64,000 nucleotides of DNA from Branchiostoma floridae (lineage: Eukaryota > Chordata > Leptocardii > Amphioxiformes > Branchiostomatidae), in NCBI RefSeq assembly GCF_000003815.2, contig NC_049988.1:15501296-15565295 (forward strand), written 5' to 3'. The translations under genes were made by a program, and so were the position numbers. Below the pieces are notes generated by a model. That model was not told the DNA's origin, did not search any database, and worked only from the letters and a program-made list of their open reading frames with translations. Position 1 is the stretch's first letter; every line of letters starts with the position of its first letter. This document shows, in pieces, positions 21,696 to 36,600 of this stretch.

Positions 21696-24600
21696 CTACG
21701 TTAAAAAAGCAAATAAAAATCCTCAATATTGATGGTTGGTATTAATCTCTGATGTCAGTTATGTCGTTGCTCTTGTTATGAAGATATTTTCCATTCGAAC
21801 ATATTTTTTTAGTTTTTAGGAATGTGCTTTTTTTTAACATACACACAGACAACTTATATAAGTACTGTTCTTGAATCACTGGCAAACTGTTGCAAATCAC
21901 TGGCAAACCGTTGAGGGTAAACGGATTCTTGGGAAACTGCAGCCATGTTAGCTTACCCTCGTCAACAGGGCAAACAGCATCGCGATCAGCATCAGCTTGA
22001 AGGGTTGCACCAGGAACAGGTCGGTGAAAAATGACGTCACGAAGGTGAAAACCCAGGCTTCTGCCTTCGCCCTGCCAAAACTCAACGTGTAGAGAACTGT
22101 GAAGAAGGCAGCCACAAAACTAGCAGCCCACACAAGAAGCCAACCTGCAATAGTTGATGGTAAATCTCAAGTTAAAGTTAAAACAAAACGTTTAGGTAGA
22201 CAATTGCAATTGTAGTTCAATACAATGACCATAAGAATAGACTAAGAAGATTATTTGGTGGAATGGAGTGAAAATGCCGATAACAAAGTTAGCTTCATGG
22301 ATCAGAATTTTGAAGAGACTTTCGTATTTTCCCTTGTTAACCCAATCTAGCCATTCCAAAGCATTTTTTACCTTCCATCGTCTTTAATCCTCACCAATGA
22401 GTCAATAAGATTTGATATAACAAATCTAATGTTAAGCAAATCCTTGGTATCAAAAAGTGACAGTCTCTACTCACCAAAATACACAACCCACCAGGGTAGT
22501 GTCGACTTCTTCTCGGGCACGGCTTTCTCTTCGTTACCTTTAGCCGTGCTGTTATTGTGCGGAACCTCTGCTGCCTGTTGAATGTTACTCATGGCATTGT
22601 CGCTGTTTTTCCTGATCCTCAAACCAACGGATGGACTGTTGGTTGTACAATAATTGGAGGGTGTGTTTCGAACAAGGGATGGAAGAGCTTCTTTGCTCTT
22701 TGGCATATTCCTCGTGGAATCAAGGGTATCGTCACTTGATTGGGAATCTGCCTTCTTACTGTTGGTGTTTGTTTTTGGTCGCTTCCCCGAGTTGCGAAAA
22801 AAGAAGACGATGAGAAGGTTGACTGGAAGGATGATAGCCGCGCTCTGTATGCCAATCATTAGCTGAAGAGGCAAAAAGATTGAGTAAATGATCATTTGCT
22901 AATTATTACGTTCTTGAATTGAAAATTTTTAATGTAGATACGATTTTGCTTACTGTGCGTCATTGCCGTACCTGAGGTAGAGAAATCGGAGGTTCAATCT
23001 CCAAACCAGCAATCCTGAGTGGTTCTGGAGGGTCGAAGTCGTCCCCGCGACCAAAGAACATGATGTTGGTGACCATGGTGCTGTAGAGCAGCGTCAGGCA
23101 GCAGGACAGGCGCTGAACACGAGTGAACGGGCTCCGGGCAGGGCGGCCGGCAACGGAGAACCACAGGTGACCATCGTTCATGTCCCTGGTCGAGAAGTGT
23201 CAATTAGCAATGAATCCTACAGATGACTAAGCACATAATGACATCAAATATTTTTCATCTATCGACAGAAAATGTATCCAGGTAGCACTACATGATTTGC
23301 CTGTTCAATGATTTAGTGTTCTAATGATTTACATTTTACAATAGAATATTTTGAACACTTGAAGACAAATCAATGTTTACAACTGGAATGAGTACGGAAA
23401 TGACAAGTTCAACTGGTGTTTCCAGTTACAAGTTATGTACTGTCATTAATTCCTCCGTCAGTTCATTCTAGTGAAGCTTACGAAAAGTGATGGATGTCGT
23501 CACTTAAAACGTCCGGAAGGAACCTTCGTATCTTATTCAGTTGTAGAGATTGAATTGTCTCTATGCTTCATACACGTAAATAGTTTTCACAGTTTGGGGA
23601 GAATCAAGTTTTTACAACAAACAGCAGCCTTGAGTTTTTTTACGGAAGAAGGAGTGATGATCACCTGGAGCTTTTGGCAAGAAAAACGTTTCGAAACTTC
23701 GTCATGTCCTCCAGTGACGCTGTGGGAATGATGCGGTGGATCTCACCGTCATCTTCATCGATGGCAAGCCATCTGCAATAGAAATACATTCATCAATAAA
23801 ACCAAACAACGCTTCTGAGTAAATAAGATGCAATCAGACAAATCGTATACAGCACAAGAGATTGCCAAACAGATCTCCCTTTTATCAAGATTGCCAAAAT
23901 TCATGTCGTCCAGGAAATTCAACATTGAGGAAGTCCAGGTAATGTAAGTACCTGTTTGCCAAGAAGTAGGTTGTTTCGTTGGTTCCTCTGTTGACGACAA
24001 TCACTTGGTTAAGGAACCTGTTATGGAGAAAAATATAAACAGTCATTCGATTATTGATTGAACATTGATTGAACGAAACAATGTTTCAAATGATAGCAAC
24101 TTGAAATAGTCATTAACATTCGGGTGTTGAAATATAAAGTTGACATCTATTGCATTACTTTAGGTATTCTAAAGCTGTAAGTTACAACATCCCTAGCGCA
24201 TACTTGCAGATTAATCAAGAAACTACCTTCCAACAGAATATCTATCTATACATTCTTTGAAGGAGTTTGGACTTTATAAAGAGTGTTCTAAAGGATGTAT
24301 TGAAAATCCTAGATTTGCTAACATACAACGTGTGCTTTATTATTCTTTTAGATATCTAGCTAGCTAGAAATAATCAAGAATATTATAATGTCCTTGACAT
24401 GATAATACTCAAATACAACAAGGACATTATGATGTAATTTGTATAATATTACTCTTAATTTAAAATACATCTAGAAGATAACAATGTCCTTGGTATAATC
24501 ACGCTAACACATCAAGGACAATATGGTACAATCAGACTAAAACACATCGAAGGCCATGTCCTTGAACAGGGAAATGAAACAAAAGACGTTTCTGTCGTGA

Positions 24601-27600
24601 CAGTCTTCCACCATTTTACCTAATACCCCATCAAATTTTGTTTTAAACGTTTCGTATAGTCGTGATCAATGTGTAAGTATTTGAATGAAGACTCTTCAGT
24701 GTCGGTAAAATCCATAATTATGAAGTTTTAACTTTAGAGTTAAGTTTCGACACAATATTTGCAAATATGTTCCTTACGCAATGTCCTGACGCGATTCAGT
24801 CGTTTTGGCTGCCATGTTTGAGACATTATTACTTGTTTTTGTTAAGCCTAATATAAATGTCATGAGCTCGTTTACCAATACGCTTACCATGCTGGGCTGT
24901 ACCCGGCGTTGTTATGCCAGACTTGCATGTGAGTCAGCCCCCCTAGTGGTTGTTCCGTGGAGACCAGGAAGGAATCAACGCTGCCCTGTTCGAACAGAAT
25001 CCTTTTTGGGTCCCTGAACGTGATGGTCGGGCTGCTTTCGTTAAAGCCATGCAGCACGATGGAAATCTGCAATAAATATTATTTTACTGCATATGAATAG
25101 ATAAGATGTACAGAACAGAACAGTTTATCCTTAAAAGAAAATGCTAGATAGCTGTCTATAACATATCCTATGAACAAGCTTTTGTAACCTTAAAACCAGC
25201 AATTAGTATTATCATATAGCATTGTGCAAAGTATATGGAGGTGTCGAAATACACATTCTAAATTCAATGTTGATATCCAAAGATTTCTTTACAAGTAATA
25301 GAAACTCCTACCTCTGCAGTTGTCCCAGCATTGCCCTTGAAGCCCGTGTAGACTGTGATCAAATACTGACAGTCTCTGCGGGGGTTCAGTCTGTGGCCAG
25401 GCAGAATCCCAACACCGGCCTGTTTGGAAAATAAAATTTTGTTAGTCACCATCAGTAGGAGGTTTAGTTTCAGTTTATTTCAGTTGATGAATCAACTTGT
25501 GTTACCATCGTTCAGGTACTGTTTACAGCAATATACTTTGGTTCACGTTTGGAAATGTAGTGGTTATCTAACTTATATTCTTCTCTAACACAAGAAAATA
25601 CAGAGAACACAGTAATGACAAAGGCACAGTAAATTTACGATATAAATGGGGACCAATAGTGCAGGGGCAAGTAAACATTGCAATTGCAGGACATGCTGTA
25701 GGCTGCTTGGTCTATACACTTTTGTTCAATTCGTACTGGTATCATAGTCGAAAATCTTAAGTTAGCAAATACGGTACAACAAACAGTATTCAACTTCTTG
25801 CCTTGGTAAGGTCTTTTCTATCAGCCTTCCTCGAAAACAGGAGGAGGAACAGATAGGACCCGAACACTGCCAGCACCAGGATGAGACCGGCTGGGTTCTC
25901 CAGGACGTTCGCGGACAGGGCTTCCTGGATGTTGAGCGGGTTTGGCGCCACGAAGCCAGAGAACTTGGTCAGATGGTCGCATCGACAGTGCATGTGGGTC
26001 ATATTGGACATCGCTCCGGCCTGAGAGTAAATGGTATGGATACCAGGTGATGAAGCAAGGATATGTTATCAGATGGATGTAATAGTTTACAATGTATTGA
26101 CATCTGGGTATGTAAATGACAGACAGCTGTCAATACTTCTGAATACCATTGACAAACATTTGTTGTACATAATGCACCATGTTTATCACTGATTATCACT
26201 GTAAAAATCTCTGTAGATTCCGCATGATTGTTGTTTGGTAGTTGAGTTCTCTAAAATTATGTGCTTCGGTTAGTCTCACAATTGTATTAGTTGACTGCAA
26301 AGTTATTTCGGTGAATCGAGTACCGATGTATCTCAATAAATCAATTTACATTAAGAGCTTTATGGAATTTTCTAATTGTTGGATAACGTTCAGTGGCTAT
26401 TGGACACAACATAAAAAAGACCTACACTGCAGCCGTCGCCTTGCCACAGATGGATGGGTTCCTCCGCGAAATAAACACAGGACGTCTCAAATACGGACAG
26501 AGTAAAGTCGACAACGTCTCCACTTCCCACATCCAGCTCTGAGCCAAACTGAACTCCTGAGACGAAACACAAACATGATAAACATTTGGGCTTTGTCATT
26601 TTGGAAAATACATCTTTAAGTTTCAGTGCCAAATTGCCGTGAATGCGGTATACCATAAACTGGTTTAGTGGTAAAAACTTCTCGATGTAATACATCATCT
26701 TTGTACATAGAGTAAGATAATAAGGAGGTTCACTATTTTAAGTAAGCATGCCCATCCGATGTGAGTAATATGTCAAAGGTGAAGACCCCTAAACAGATCT
26801 TTTCTCCAACATTGTCTCGATCTGCATAACAAGATCAGGTGGTCTTTTGACATGTTACTCATGACGCATTTCGCTAATGTGCGCAAATGGGCTATATGTA
26901 TAATACATAAATTTAGATACATACCGACGTAATACTTGGTCATGTTCACAACGTCACCGTCAGTGATGGAAATCTCATCCTCCGGTAGATGCCACATGTA
27001 CGGGTCGGCAGTTAGGAACGTGTTGTTTATCCACTTTATTGAAAAGAGTTGACCGTCTGGGACAGGCAGCGTTGTTGTCCAGTTGTAGTCGTCTGTCGTA
27101 GGCGGCACGTGTTTGCTCAGGTACATTGTGACAGGTTGAGGGTAGAGGGTACTGTTAAACTCTACCAAGATTCCCAAAGACGACATGTTCTTCTTGGCGA
27201 AGAACAGAAATGTCTGTAATAAAAAAAAGAAAGAGTTTTTTTTAGTCAGTGCAAATAGTAAGAATCTTTAAATGTGTACTCCTAACAACCTGTTTGGGTG
27301 TTGCCATGAGTCACCCTGCCTGTCTACAACATTGGAACAAAGCCAAACCATTGGACAATTGTACTAATGCAACAGTACCATAACATTATGGTGGGTTGGC
27401 ACCCTACAGGCAAAAACCAAGACAATTTAAAAAACAACCAACCAAACAAACAAACAAAAACGCCAATTGACTGCAATACCTCCGTTTTCATCAAGGTAAT
27501 GAACCTGACTTTCTCCAGACTATAAGGAAAAACATTTAATGAAAGCTTGATCAGCACACCGATAACTCCCCAAGTGGAGCTGCACTGTTGAAGATGTACA

Positions 27601-30600
27601 CGACGTCGTCCAGACTTTTGTTCTCTCTGCGCGTCAGGATGTCGATGGGTTCTCCCAGGTTGGAAATAGAAAGTGTTCGGTCTGCACATTTCACGCTGAG
27701 TCCCGGGATGTCGGTCTCAATCTCTTTGGAGTTGTTGGAGTACTCGAATGGGTTGAAATTGGACTCGTAGAACTGTAGTGAAAGGAATTCGCAATCAATC
27801 AATCAGTCAATCAATCAATCGATCAATCAATGAACAAATCGAACAATAACTAACACGTGATCTTGCTGATACGTGACGTCAGCAATTGGTCAAACGTGCC
27901 TAGAAGTTTGGTCGTTGAAAATCTGATCCGTGTATACCTTTGTGTTGGAAGAAAGTTTAGCATTGTACTTTGATTACTACCAACACAGATGAGCGTCCAT
28001 GATACCTGTGAGTTGTTGAAAGCATTTGAGAGTAAAGTAAGAAAAACCGTGAAACCTGGCTTTACAAAAAACTTTTGCAAAATCAGATGAAGCATAGCAT
28101 TACCTGTACTCCAATGGTATTTCCTCGAGGGCACTTATTTCCGATGAGTGGGGGGAAGGACGCCACACGGATGAGGCAGTCACTTGCTCCCCCGACCTGG
28201 TAAACCTTTTCTTCCAAGACGCTTAGATTCTGCCGTTGTATCCTTATATGCACCTGAAAGTAGACAATTTGAAAGAAAGATCAAGGAAGCCATCCACATC
28301 CAGCTGGAGGGTGCGAAGCTGAACCGCAAAGAGGGTCGGGAGCTGCCCAAGTCCTACCTACCCCTATTTCGCAAGGAGGCGGGGGAGGGGGTGGGGAGAT
28401 GATCTGCGCAAGCCTGACCAAGTCTCGTACTCTATCACGAGACTTGGTCACTTTCCGTGAACAAGATGGACTGATAGCCGTCGAAAATTTGGAGGTATGT
28501 TCTTTGCCTTTAAGCTTTAAAACTGTCACTGTTAGGAGAAAATCTATGAAGCTGTTGTTAAATATGTTGACAATTATGAAGGCTAAACGTCGGAGTACCC
28601 ATATACGAGCAAACATGGGACAAGAATCAGAGCAGACATCGAAAGACACACACAAATACACATGTACGCGTTTGTTAACTAGTTATGTACCATAAAATTG
28701 CAGAAGGCATCATCTTTGATTGTGACTGTATAATTTCTAACCTGCGAGGTGTAAAAATCTGCAAACATCTCCTTATCCTCCGGATCCGTGAACTCCGGCA
28801 TCATGGCGTTGAGCATGATGTCATCAAGCACATCAAGAGCTTCAAACCCGACTGTCGTGGCATTCTTGCTCTGTAAGATCGTAAAAACATGAACATACAT
28901 GTAAATCGCTTGGTATTTTTCTCTACCGACGTTTTAGCAGCAGCTATTTAAGAAAACTGTGTTGAATTGAACAACCAACCTGATAGAAGAAATCATTTAC
29001 GGATCATGCAAAAACTCACAACTGGATAGATGGCTGTTGAGGAATTATGGCACTTTGAGAAACATTACAGCCATTAAACAAGCTTTTAGTAATGGAACCT
29101 ATTTTCTTCTTGGGGCTCATTTTGATATACATCCGTATGACAAGTGTGTGGGGGCCTGTGGCAAAAGATAATAGGGGTATTCAAGGCTGACTGAGTTTAA
29201 AGAACATACCGCTTCTAAGACATCGGAGTAAGTGATTCCTGCCTCTCGCTCCGATAAAGCCATAGTCTGGGAAGCCCCGAAAACATTGCCCACCGCTGTG
29301 AACAAAGATTAAGTTGTGTATTAGGCTTTATTACGTAATACATTGGCAACAGTCGCACGGCTGCTGCAAACACAAAAAGCATGTTAACGAGACATAAGAT
29401 AAAATGCATGTCACTTTTGAAATACTCACGTACTCTCTCTTACTCACTCACTCACTCAGTCTCACTCTCACTCACTCACTCTCACTCACTCAGTCTCACT
29501 CACTCACTAACTCACTCACTCACTCACTCACTCACTCACTCACTCACTCACTCTCACTCACTCACTCACTCTCACTCACTCACTCACTCACTCACTCTCT
29601 TTCACTCACTCACTCACTCACTCTCACTCACTCACTCACTCTCACTCACTCACTCACTCACTCACTCACTAACTCTCACTCACTCACTCACTCACTTCCC
29701 ATTTACTTCACCTGAAAACAGAGAACCGGCAGCCCTGTTCACGGCGCTAACAGGAAGTATGGTGCTGTTTCCGGACATCATCCGTAGGCTCTGAAATGTC
29801 GACTTCAGAATGGATGAGGCAAGGACCTGAACAGAAGCATAAATCAATAAGATTATAATTGTGAATTTTACTAAAAAAAATAAGTCAGATAAGTGTAAAC
29901 TCTATGACCATCAATTGTGATATCAATGCCTCATACAAGGTTATCTAAAAGTGGCATCTCTTCCTGCTGGAAATTGTTCGCCAATTTAATCTCACTAAGC
30001 CACTTGCTTCATTAGATCAGTAAAACCTGACATCTTTTGTACTGCTGATGCAGATTTACTTCCCCATTCGGCGCTCTTTGATTTGGTATGCCATATTTAG
30101 GTGGGAAATACCCCAAACTCATACACATACTGGGCCCACATACAAGCATCATCTTTGAGAAGGTAATACAGTGCGACTGACCATGGATTCAGGGGTAAGT
30201 TGGTCTGGAAATGCTGTAACAAGTAGCATTACGGATGCAACTCCGCCCACGCTGTCGTAGTCTTCTAGAGTCAATGTTGACATGGCCACAATAGTGTCTG
30301 TTATAGTCTGAAAATACAGTGAATGTAGGTGTTTGATTTAGTGATAAAACAGATAGAAATCATTTTGCTTGTTGGATGTCCTGATATTCACTAGGAACAA
30401 CGCAGATAGCAATGGAGACAATTGAAGTAGGGCTTTTGGGCTGATCATTACAACACTAATATCCCCTTTCCACGAAGACGGCGCTCTCGCAGCGCCCTCT
30501 CTGTGACCTAAAATTTGACAGATCGCTCAACGAATTGTAGAGAAAAACGAACGAATCTTTTCACGTTTTGTGTGTTTTTTGTCTCTTCAGTCACACTTTT

Positions 30601-33600
30601 ACATTCTGTATGATACATTCAGCTTGAAAGCGAAGAATACACACATCCGTTGTAGGTCGCAGTGAGAGCACAGCGCGATCGCCGTCTAGTGGAAAGGGGA
30701 CCTAAGGGTAAAGGTAGTCGCAATGCCTTTTGAGGCCGTTGATATCCACTGTGTCTACGGCACGGTATTGGACGGCAGAACCCACCCCTTTCTTTTCATC
30801 GTCCCCTCCCCCCTTCGCAACAGCAGTCATTAGCCATTTGTATACATAGTTGGGGTGAAGAAAGTCGTGTAAAGTGCCTTTAACAAGGACAGATGGTGTA
30901 GCCAACGGTGCCAGGAATCTAAACTGTGACCGAAAGTCTAGATTGAGCAGATACGAGTTTAAGGCTTAAACTCGTATCTGTTCAACCTAGACATTCGTCC
31001 ATTCGGCGCCACAAAACCACTAAAGACAACAAAATACGAGTGTAACTGACGCACACCTTCATTGGNNNNNNNNNNNNNNNNNNNNNNNNNNNNNNNNNNN
31101 NNNNNNNNNNNNNNNNNNNNNNNNNNNNNNNNNNNNNNNNNNNNNNNNNNNNNNNNNNNNNNNNNNNNNNNNNNNNNNNNNNNNNNNNNNNNNNNNNNNN
31201 NNNNNNNNNNNNNNNNNNNNNNNNNNNNNNNNNNNNNNNNNNNNNNNNNNNNNNNNNNNNNNNNNNNNNNNNNNNNNNNNNNNNNNNNNNNNNNNNNNNN
31301 NNNNNNNNNNNNNNNNNNNNNNNNNNNNNNNNNNNNNNNNNNNNNNNNNNNNNNNNNNNNNNNNNNNNNNNNNNNNNNNNNNNNNNNNNNNNNNNNNNNN
31401 NNNNNNNNNNNNNNNNNNNNNNNNNNNNNNNNNNNNNNNNNNNNNNNNNNNNNNNNNNNNNNNNNNNNNNNNNNNNNNNNNNNNNNNNNNNNNNNNNNNN
31501 NNNNNNNNNNNNNNNNNNNNNNNNNNNNNNNNNNNNNNNNNNNNNNNNNNNNNNNNNNNNNNNNNNNNNNNNNNNNNNNNNNNNNNNNNNNNNNNNNNNN
31601 NNNNNNNNNNNNNNNNNNNNNNNTCCTGAATGCTGTTATCATGTTTTCGATATTCGTCTAGTGCTTGTCTTCTTGTCCATTACCTATTGTTACATTCTGT
31701 TGCACATTTTTGCCACGCTGAGCTAAGTATGTCTGTAGGTCACAAAAAGATATGTTGAACAGATAACGTTATATCTAACAAAGACAAATACAAAATAAAA
31801 GTCATTAGATGAATTGTAAACACAAAACATGACAATTGTTGCTCTCACCTCGATAGGCGGTAGTTCCACTTCTGTATACCGTCCATCAACGGCAAACGCC
31901 CGCAGGATAATGATGACAGTCCCTGGTGCTATGTCGACCAGTGACGTGTATCCGACCTGTCGAGATGAAAAAGGAGAAAGGTCATTGTAGTTGCACTTGA
32001 ACGCACGTGAACGTCCTCATCTTGACCATCCTTTAAATCTCTCGCCTGTCAATTCCATCAGTAGCTGAAAATCTATCTTTACTGGCACAGGCTATACGCT
32101 CGTTCACCATTAGGAGTACACATGCGCAGCGACAGGAATTGTGGGTAACATGTCAAAGGTGAAAGTCCCTGATAACAGTTCTCGGCCACTTTCTCGATTT
32201 GCATTACAATGACCAGACGTGTTTTTTTTAATATATCAGGGGCCTTCACCTTTGACATATTACCCACAATCCTTGTTGCAGCGCATGTGTACTCGAATGG
32301 CGAACGAGCTTATTATTACTTATTACTATTACTTATTACTATTATCACTCATCATCAGTACTTAGCCTATTGCTCATCATCATCTCCCGCCGTGTAATCA
32401 GCCAAGGGAAGGGCGTGGCACCCGGCGTTGGGGGCGGTATAACCTACTCTCCAAGCAGAGGTTAGACTCCGGCTCCTAGGTTTTGACAATACAACATACA
32501 ATACCAAATAGAAAGCCCGATAAAAACGACTAAAAACATAAAAGAAACAGCCGGAGCCTAACCTCTCCTTGGAGAGTAGATATAACCCTGTAAGCACGAT
32601 ATCGATGATGACTTATCAACATATACCTACCCAGCCGGTGTACAAGGACAAGATAAAGTCTATCACTGTTGGGGGATCGTCTCCCGGATACGCGACAGTC
32701 GGCGTGTCCACTCCCGCGGGGATAAACTCGTACTTCACTTCCATCTGGACTGGTCCGTACTCATCCGCGTAGTCTGGGAATAAGAACAAACATGGTCACA
32801 CGTAAAGTGGCTTCGACCTTCGTCTTTTCACCCCTATTCACAAATCATTACAATCCATCCCCAAATATCATCAAAANNNNNNNNNNNNNNNNNNNNNNNN
32901 NNNNNNNNNNNNNNNNNNNNNNNNNNNNNNNNNNNNNNNNNNNNNNNNNNNNNNNNNNNNNNNNNNNNNNNNNNNNNNNNNNNNNNNNNNNNNNNNNNNN
33001 NNNNNNNNNNNNNNNNNNNNNNNNNNNNNNNNNNNNNNNNNNNNNNNNNNNNNNNNNNNNNNNNNNNNNNNNNNNNNNNNNNNNNNNNNNNNNNNNNNNN
33101 NNNNNNNNNNNNNNNNNNNNNNNNNNNNNNNNNNNNNNNNNNNNNNNNNNNNNNNNNNNNNNNNNNNNNNNNNNNNNNNNNNNNNNNNNNNNNNNNNNNN
33201 NNNNNNNNNNNNNNNNNNNNNNNNNNNNNNNNNNNNNNNNNNNNNNNNNNNNNNNNNNNNNNNNNNNNNNNNNNNNNNNNNNNNNNNNNNNNNNNNNNNN
33301 NNNNNNNNNNNNNNNNNNNNNNNNNNNNNNNNNNNNNNNNNNNNNNNNNNNNNNNNNNNNNNNNNNNNNNNNNNNNNNNNNNNNNNNNNNNNNNNNNNNN
33401 NNNNNNNNNNNNNNNNNNNNNNNNNNNNNNNNNNNNNNNNNNNNNNNNNNNNNNNNNNNNNNNNNNNNNNNNNNNNNNNNNNNNNNNNNNNNNNNNNNNN
33501 NNNNNNNNNNNNCTCTGCACAATGGATCACATTGTCTTGGTTGTTATGTTATGAAGGATACATTTTTTCTTTTCTAGAGCTTGTTCAAGCCATATGCCAC

Positions 33601-36600
33601 AGGCAGACAGGAAATACTTTATATAGAGGTCATGATCTTGAATGATGGCATCCAAATGGTTATCATATTCAGAGCCAAATATAATTGTTCAAGGCCTATT
33701 ATACTATCCAAGGACTGGAATATTACGAAGTAGGGCAGACATGTGGGTTAGGTGCAAGAAACTCATTCAAGGACGGAAGTGCTGGAAACAGTTGGTTCTT
33801 TCTTATTCTTTATTCTCCACTACACACTGTAGTAATCAGCTGAAGGTTTAGGTTACTGGCAGACCATTGTGCTGTACCAGGGATAGTACATTTCTGCTGG
33901 CTGTAGGTTTATGTTACAGGTGGGCTAGTATATTGTGCCAGGGATAGTGCGACAGTAGTTCCAGTCTATTTCTGATTTGAGCTGTATTGTTGTTCACCTC
34001 AATCGTCGTCATGGCCATAATATTTTTATTGCCAGTCTTGTTGAGGTTGTAGGGCAGTGGACACGTGTGCCCACACTGTGCCCACGCCACGGCATTGGGA
34101 GATGGAGCCCATCCCTCTCCTTTTACTGCCTTTTATCTCCCCAACCGAAGACAGGAATACCCATTCTTACACCTGGGTGGAGCGGAGAGAGGAAAGTCGT
34201 GCAAAGTATATTCCTAAGGCACAAGACCGTTAGCATGAAAGAATTTGAACCAAGGACCTCTGGGTTCTGGGTCAAATATACACCCTGCAGTTACGCCACA
34301 CGACCTCACACGTTACGTCACACAAATTGTTAAGAATATAAAATCAGTACCATCACAAGTGACGCAGAACTGGTCCACCACTGCTATCCCGACAGGAGGG
34401 ATGAGCCGGCAGGGCTCGGTAGACGGGTCCCCGGAGCTCCGCCAGGGGTTGAGTGGCACCCGGAATCTCCATTCCGAGATTCTCGTGGAGTCGACATTGT
34501 CTGTGAGTCTGATCGTGTAGTTTCCAGCAGCCTATGGAAAATAGAACGTGTCAGCTACTAATATGCATCAGGTTCAACTTTTATTGACGTTTCATAAAAT
34601 GACACTAAAATACAACATTTCCTGGTTGCAAGCAACTATGATAAGTATTATGAGTAATAGTTCTTGAGTCCTGGGGGTTAATTTCCAAAATAGTGCTAAT
34701 TTTGCCAACATTAGCACTGTATATTGGGAGCGGAGCAGATCCCTTTCCCTTCACCGCCTTTACCTACATAACAGAAGTTATGTACTCATTTTTACACCTG
34801 GGTAGAGTGAGGAAAGGCAAAGGATCGGTAGCATGTCAGGATTTCAACCCAGAACCTCTGGGCCAAACACCCTGTGGTTTTGCCACAAGACCCCACCTAG
34901 TAAAAGACAAACAAAAGAAACATACCCAAAATACGTCAGGACGCACTGTCATTTCCTTGTCATAATTAGCCCAAGTCACGTCAAGACCAAAATCAAGGCC
35001 GGGGAACTCGTCCGGAGATTCGACAAGTGACCAGTCTGAAGCGGTCGCGTCATCATAGTAGAGACTCAGCTCCTCGGAAATCACGTGGTTTTCCGGATTA
35101 CAATTTGTTCTGCATCTGTAGTGATACATAAGATAAGCTTGTAACCACTGGTCAACGAAAGTAACGCCTAGGTAAGAAAACGAGTCATTGTTTTTGATGT
35201 AGGTGTTCTGTGGTTAGACATTGGGGATTAGGTAAGCCAGGTTTACAATTCATGCGGACGCCGGCCGAATTTGTAGCTCGGTCAGAGCTCGTCAACATCG
35301 CCCGAGTATCGGCTGTATTTTTCGCTGAAAATCTTCCCCCTTTACAAATGGACGGAGTCCGTCCGACGTCCGTCCGACACAACTGATTATAATTTGTTAA
35401 TGAGATTGTACTATGTCTTGAACATGGACGAAGTCAGAACTGGCCATTGCTCGGACAAGCTCCGGTCGAGCTACAGGCAACCCTTTGACGAGCTCTCCGA
35501 GCTCAAAGCTCGCCGCCGAGGCCTCGCTGAAATTAAGCGCAGGCCGAGCTGCCCTGCAAACGCCAGCCGAGCTGCTAAAAATCGGTCGAGGTCCGCATAA
35601 TCGCCAAAACGCCGGTCATACTCCTGCCGAAAATGGCCATTTGGAGCTCGCCAACAACTCGGCCGAGCTAAATTCTGATANNNNNNNNNNNNNNNNNNNN
35701 NNNNNNNNNNNNNNNNNNNNNNNNNNNNNNNNNNNNNNNNNNNNNNNNNNNNNNNNNNNNNNNNNNNNNNNNNNNNNNNNNNNNNNNNNNNNNNNNNNNN
35801 NNNNNNNNNNNNNNNNNNNNNNNNNNNNNNNNNNNNNNNNNNNNNNNNNNNNNNNNNNNNNNNNNNNNNNNNNNNNNNNNNNNNNNNNNNNNNNNNNNNN
35901 NNNNNNNNNNNNNNNNNNNNNNNNNNNNNNNNNNNNNNNNNNNNNNNNNNNNNNNNNNNNNNNNNNNNNNNNNNNNNNNNNNNNNNNNNNNNNNNNNNNN
36001 NNNNNNNNNNNNNNNNNNNNNNNNNNNNNNNNNNNNNNNNNNNNNNNNNNNNNNNNNNNNNNNNNNNNNNNNNNNNNNNNNNNNNNNNNNNNNNNNNNNN
36101 NNNNNNNNNNNNNNNNNNNNNNNNNNNNNNNNNNNNNNNNNNNNNNNNNNNNNNNNNNNNNNNNNNNNNNNNNNNNNNNNNNNNNNNNNNNNNNNNNNNN
36201 NNNNNNNNNNNNNNNNNNNNNNNNNNNNNNNNNNNNNNNNNNNNNNNNNNNNNNNNNNNNNNNNNNNNNNNNNNNNNNNNNNNNNNNNNNNNNNNNNNNN
36301 NNNNNNNNNNNNNNNNNNNNNNNNNNNNNNNNNNNNNNNNNNNNNNNNNNNNNNNNNNNNNNNNNNNNNNNNNNNNNNNNNNNNNNNNNNNNNNNNNNNN
36401 NNNNNNNNNNNNNNNNNNNNNNNNNNNNNNNNNNNNNNNNNNNNNNNNNNNNNNNNNNNNNCCGAATTTTAGCAGCTCGGCCGGCGTTTGCGGGGCAGCT
36501 CGGCTTGCGCTTAATTTCAGCGAGGCCTCGGCGGCGTGCGTTGAGCTCGGAGAGCTCGTCAATGGGTTGCCTGTAGCTCGACCGGAGCTTGTCTCGGGCA

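Noticed and set aside
26422-26425. Alternative donor four bases downstream for gene C exon 25
   Set aside because: It would break the frame into the GPS exon. The donor at gtaggt preserves it.
28281-28661. 126-codon minus-strand frame with a poly-Pro stretch
   Set aside because: It overlaps the Penelope fragment in antisense and a simple G-rich run, with no splice or homology support.
29381-29794. 137-codon plus-strand frame of Ser/Leu/Thr/His
   Set aside because: Translation of the (CTCA)n microsatellite.
31062-31661. Reading frames of about 200 codons at the first gap
   Set aside because: Composed of N. The only expected coding sequence here is one 177-nt exon that cannot be seen.
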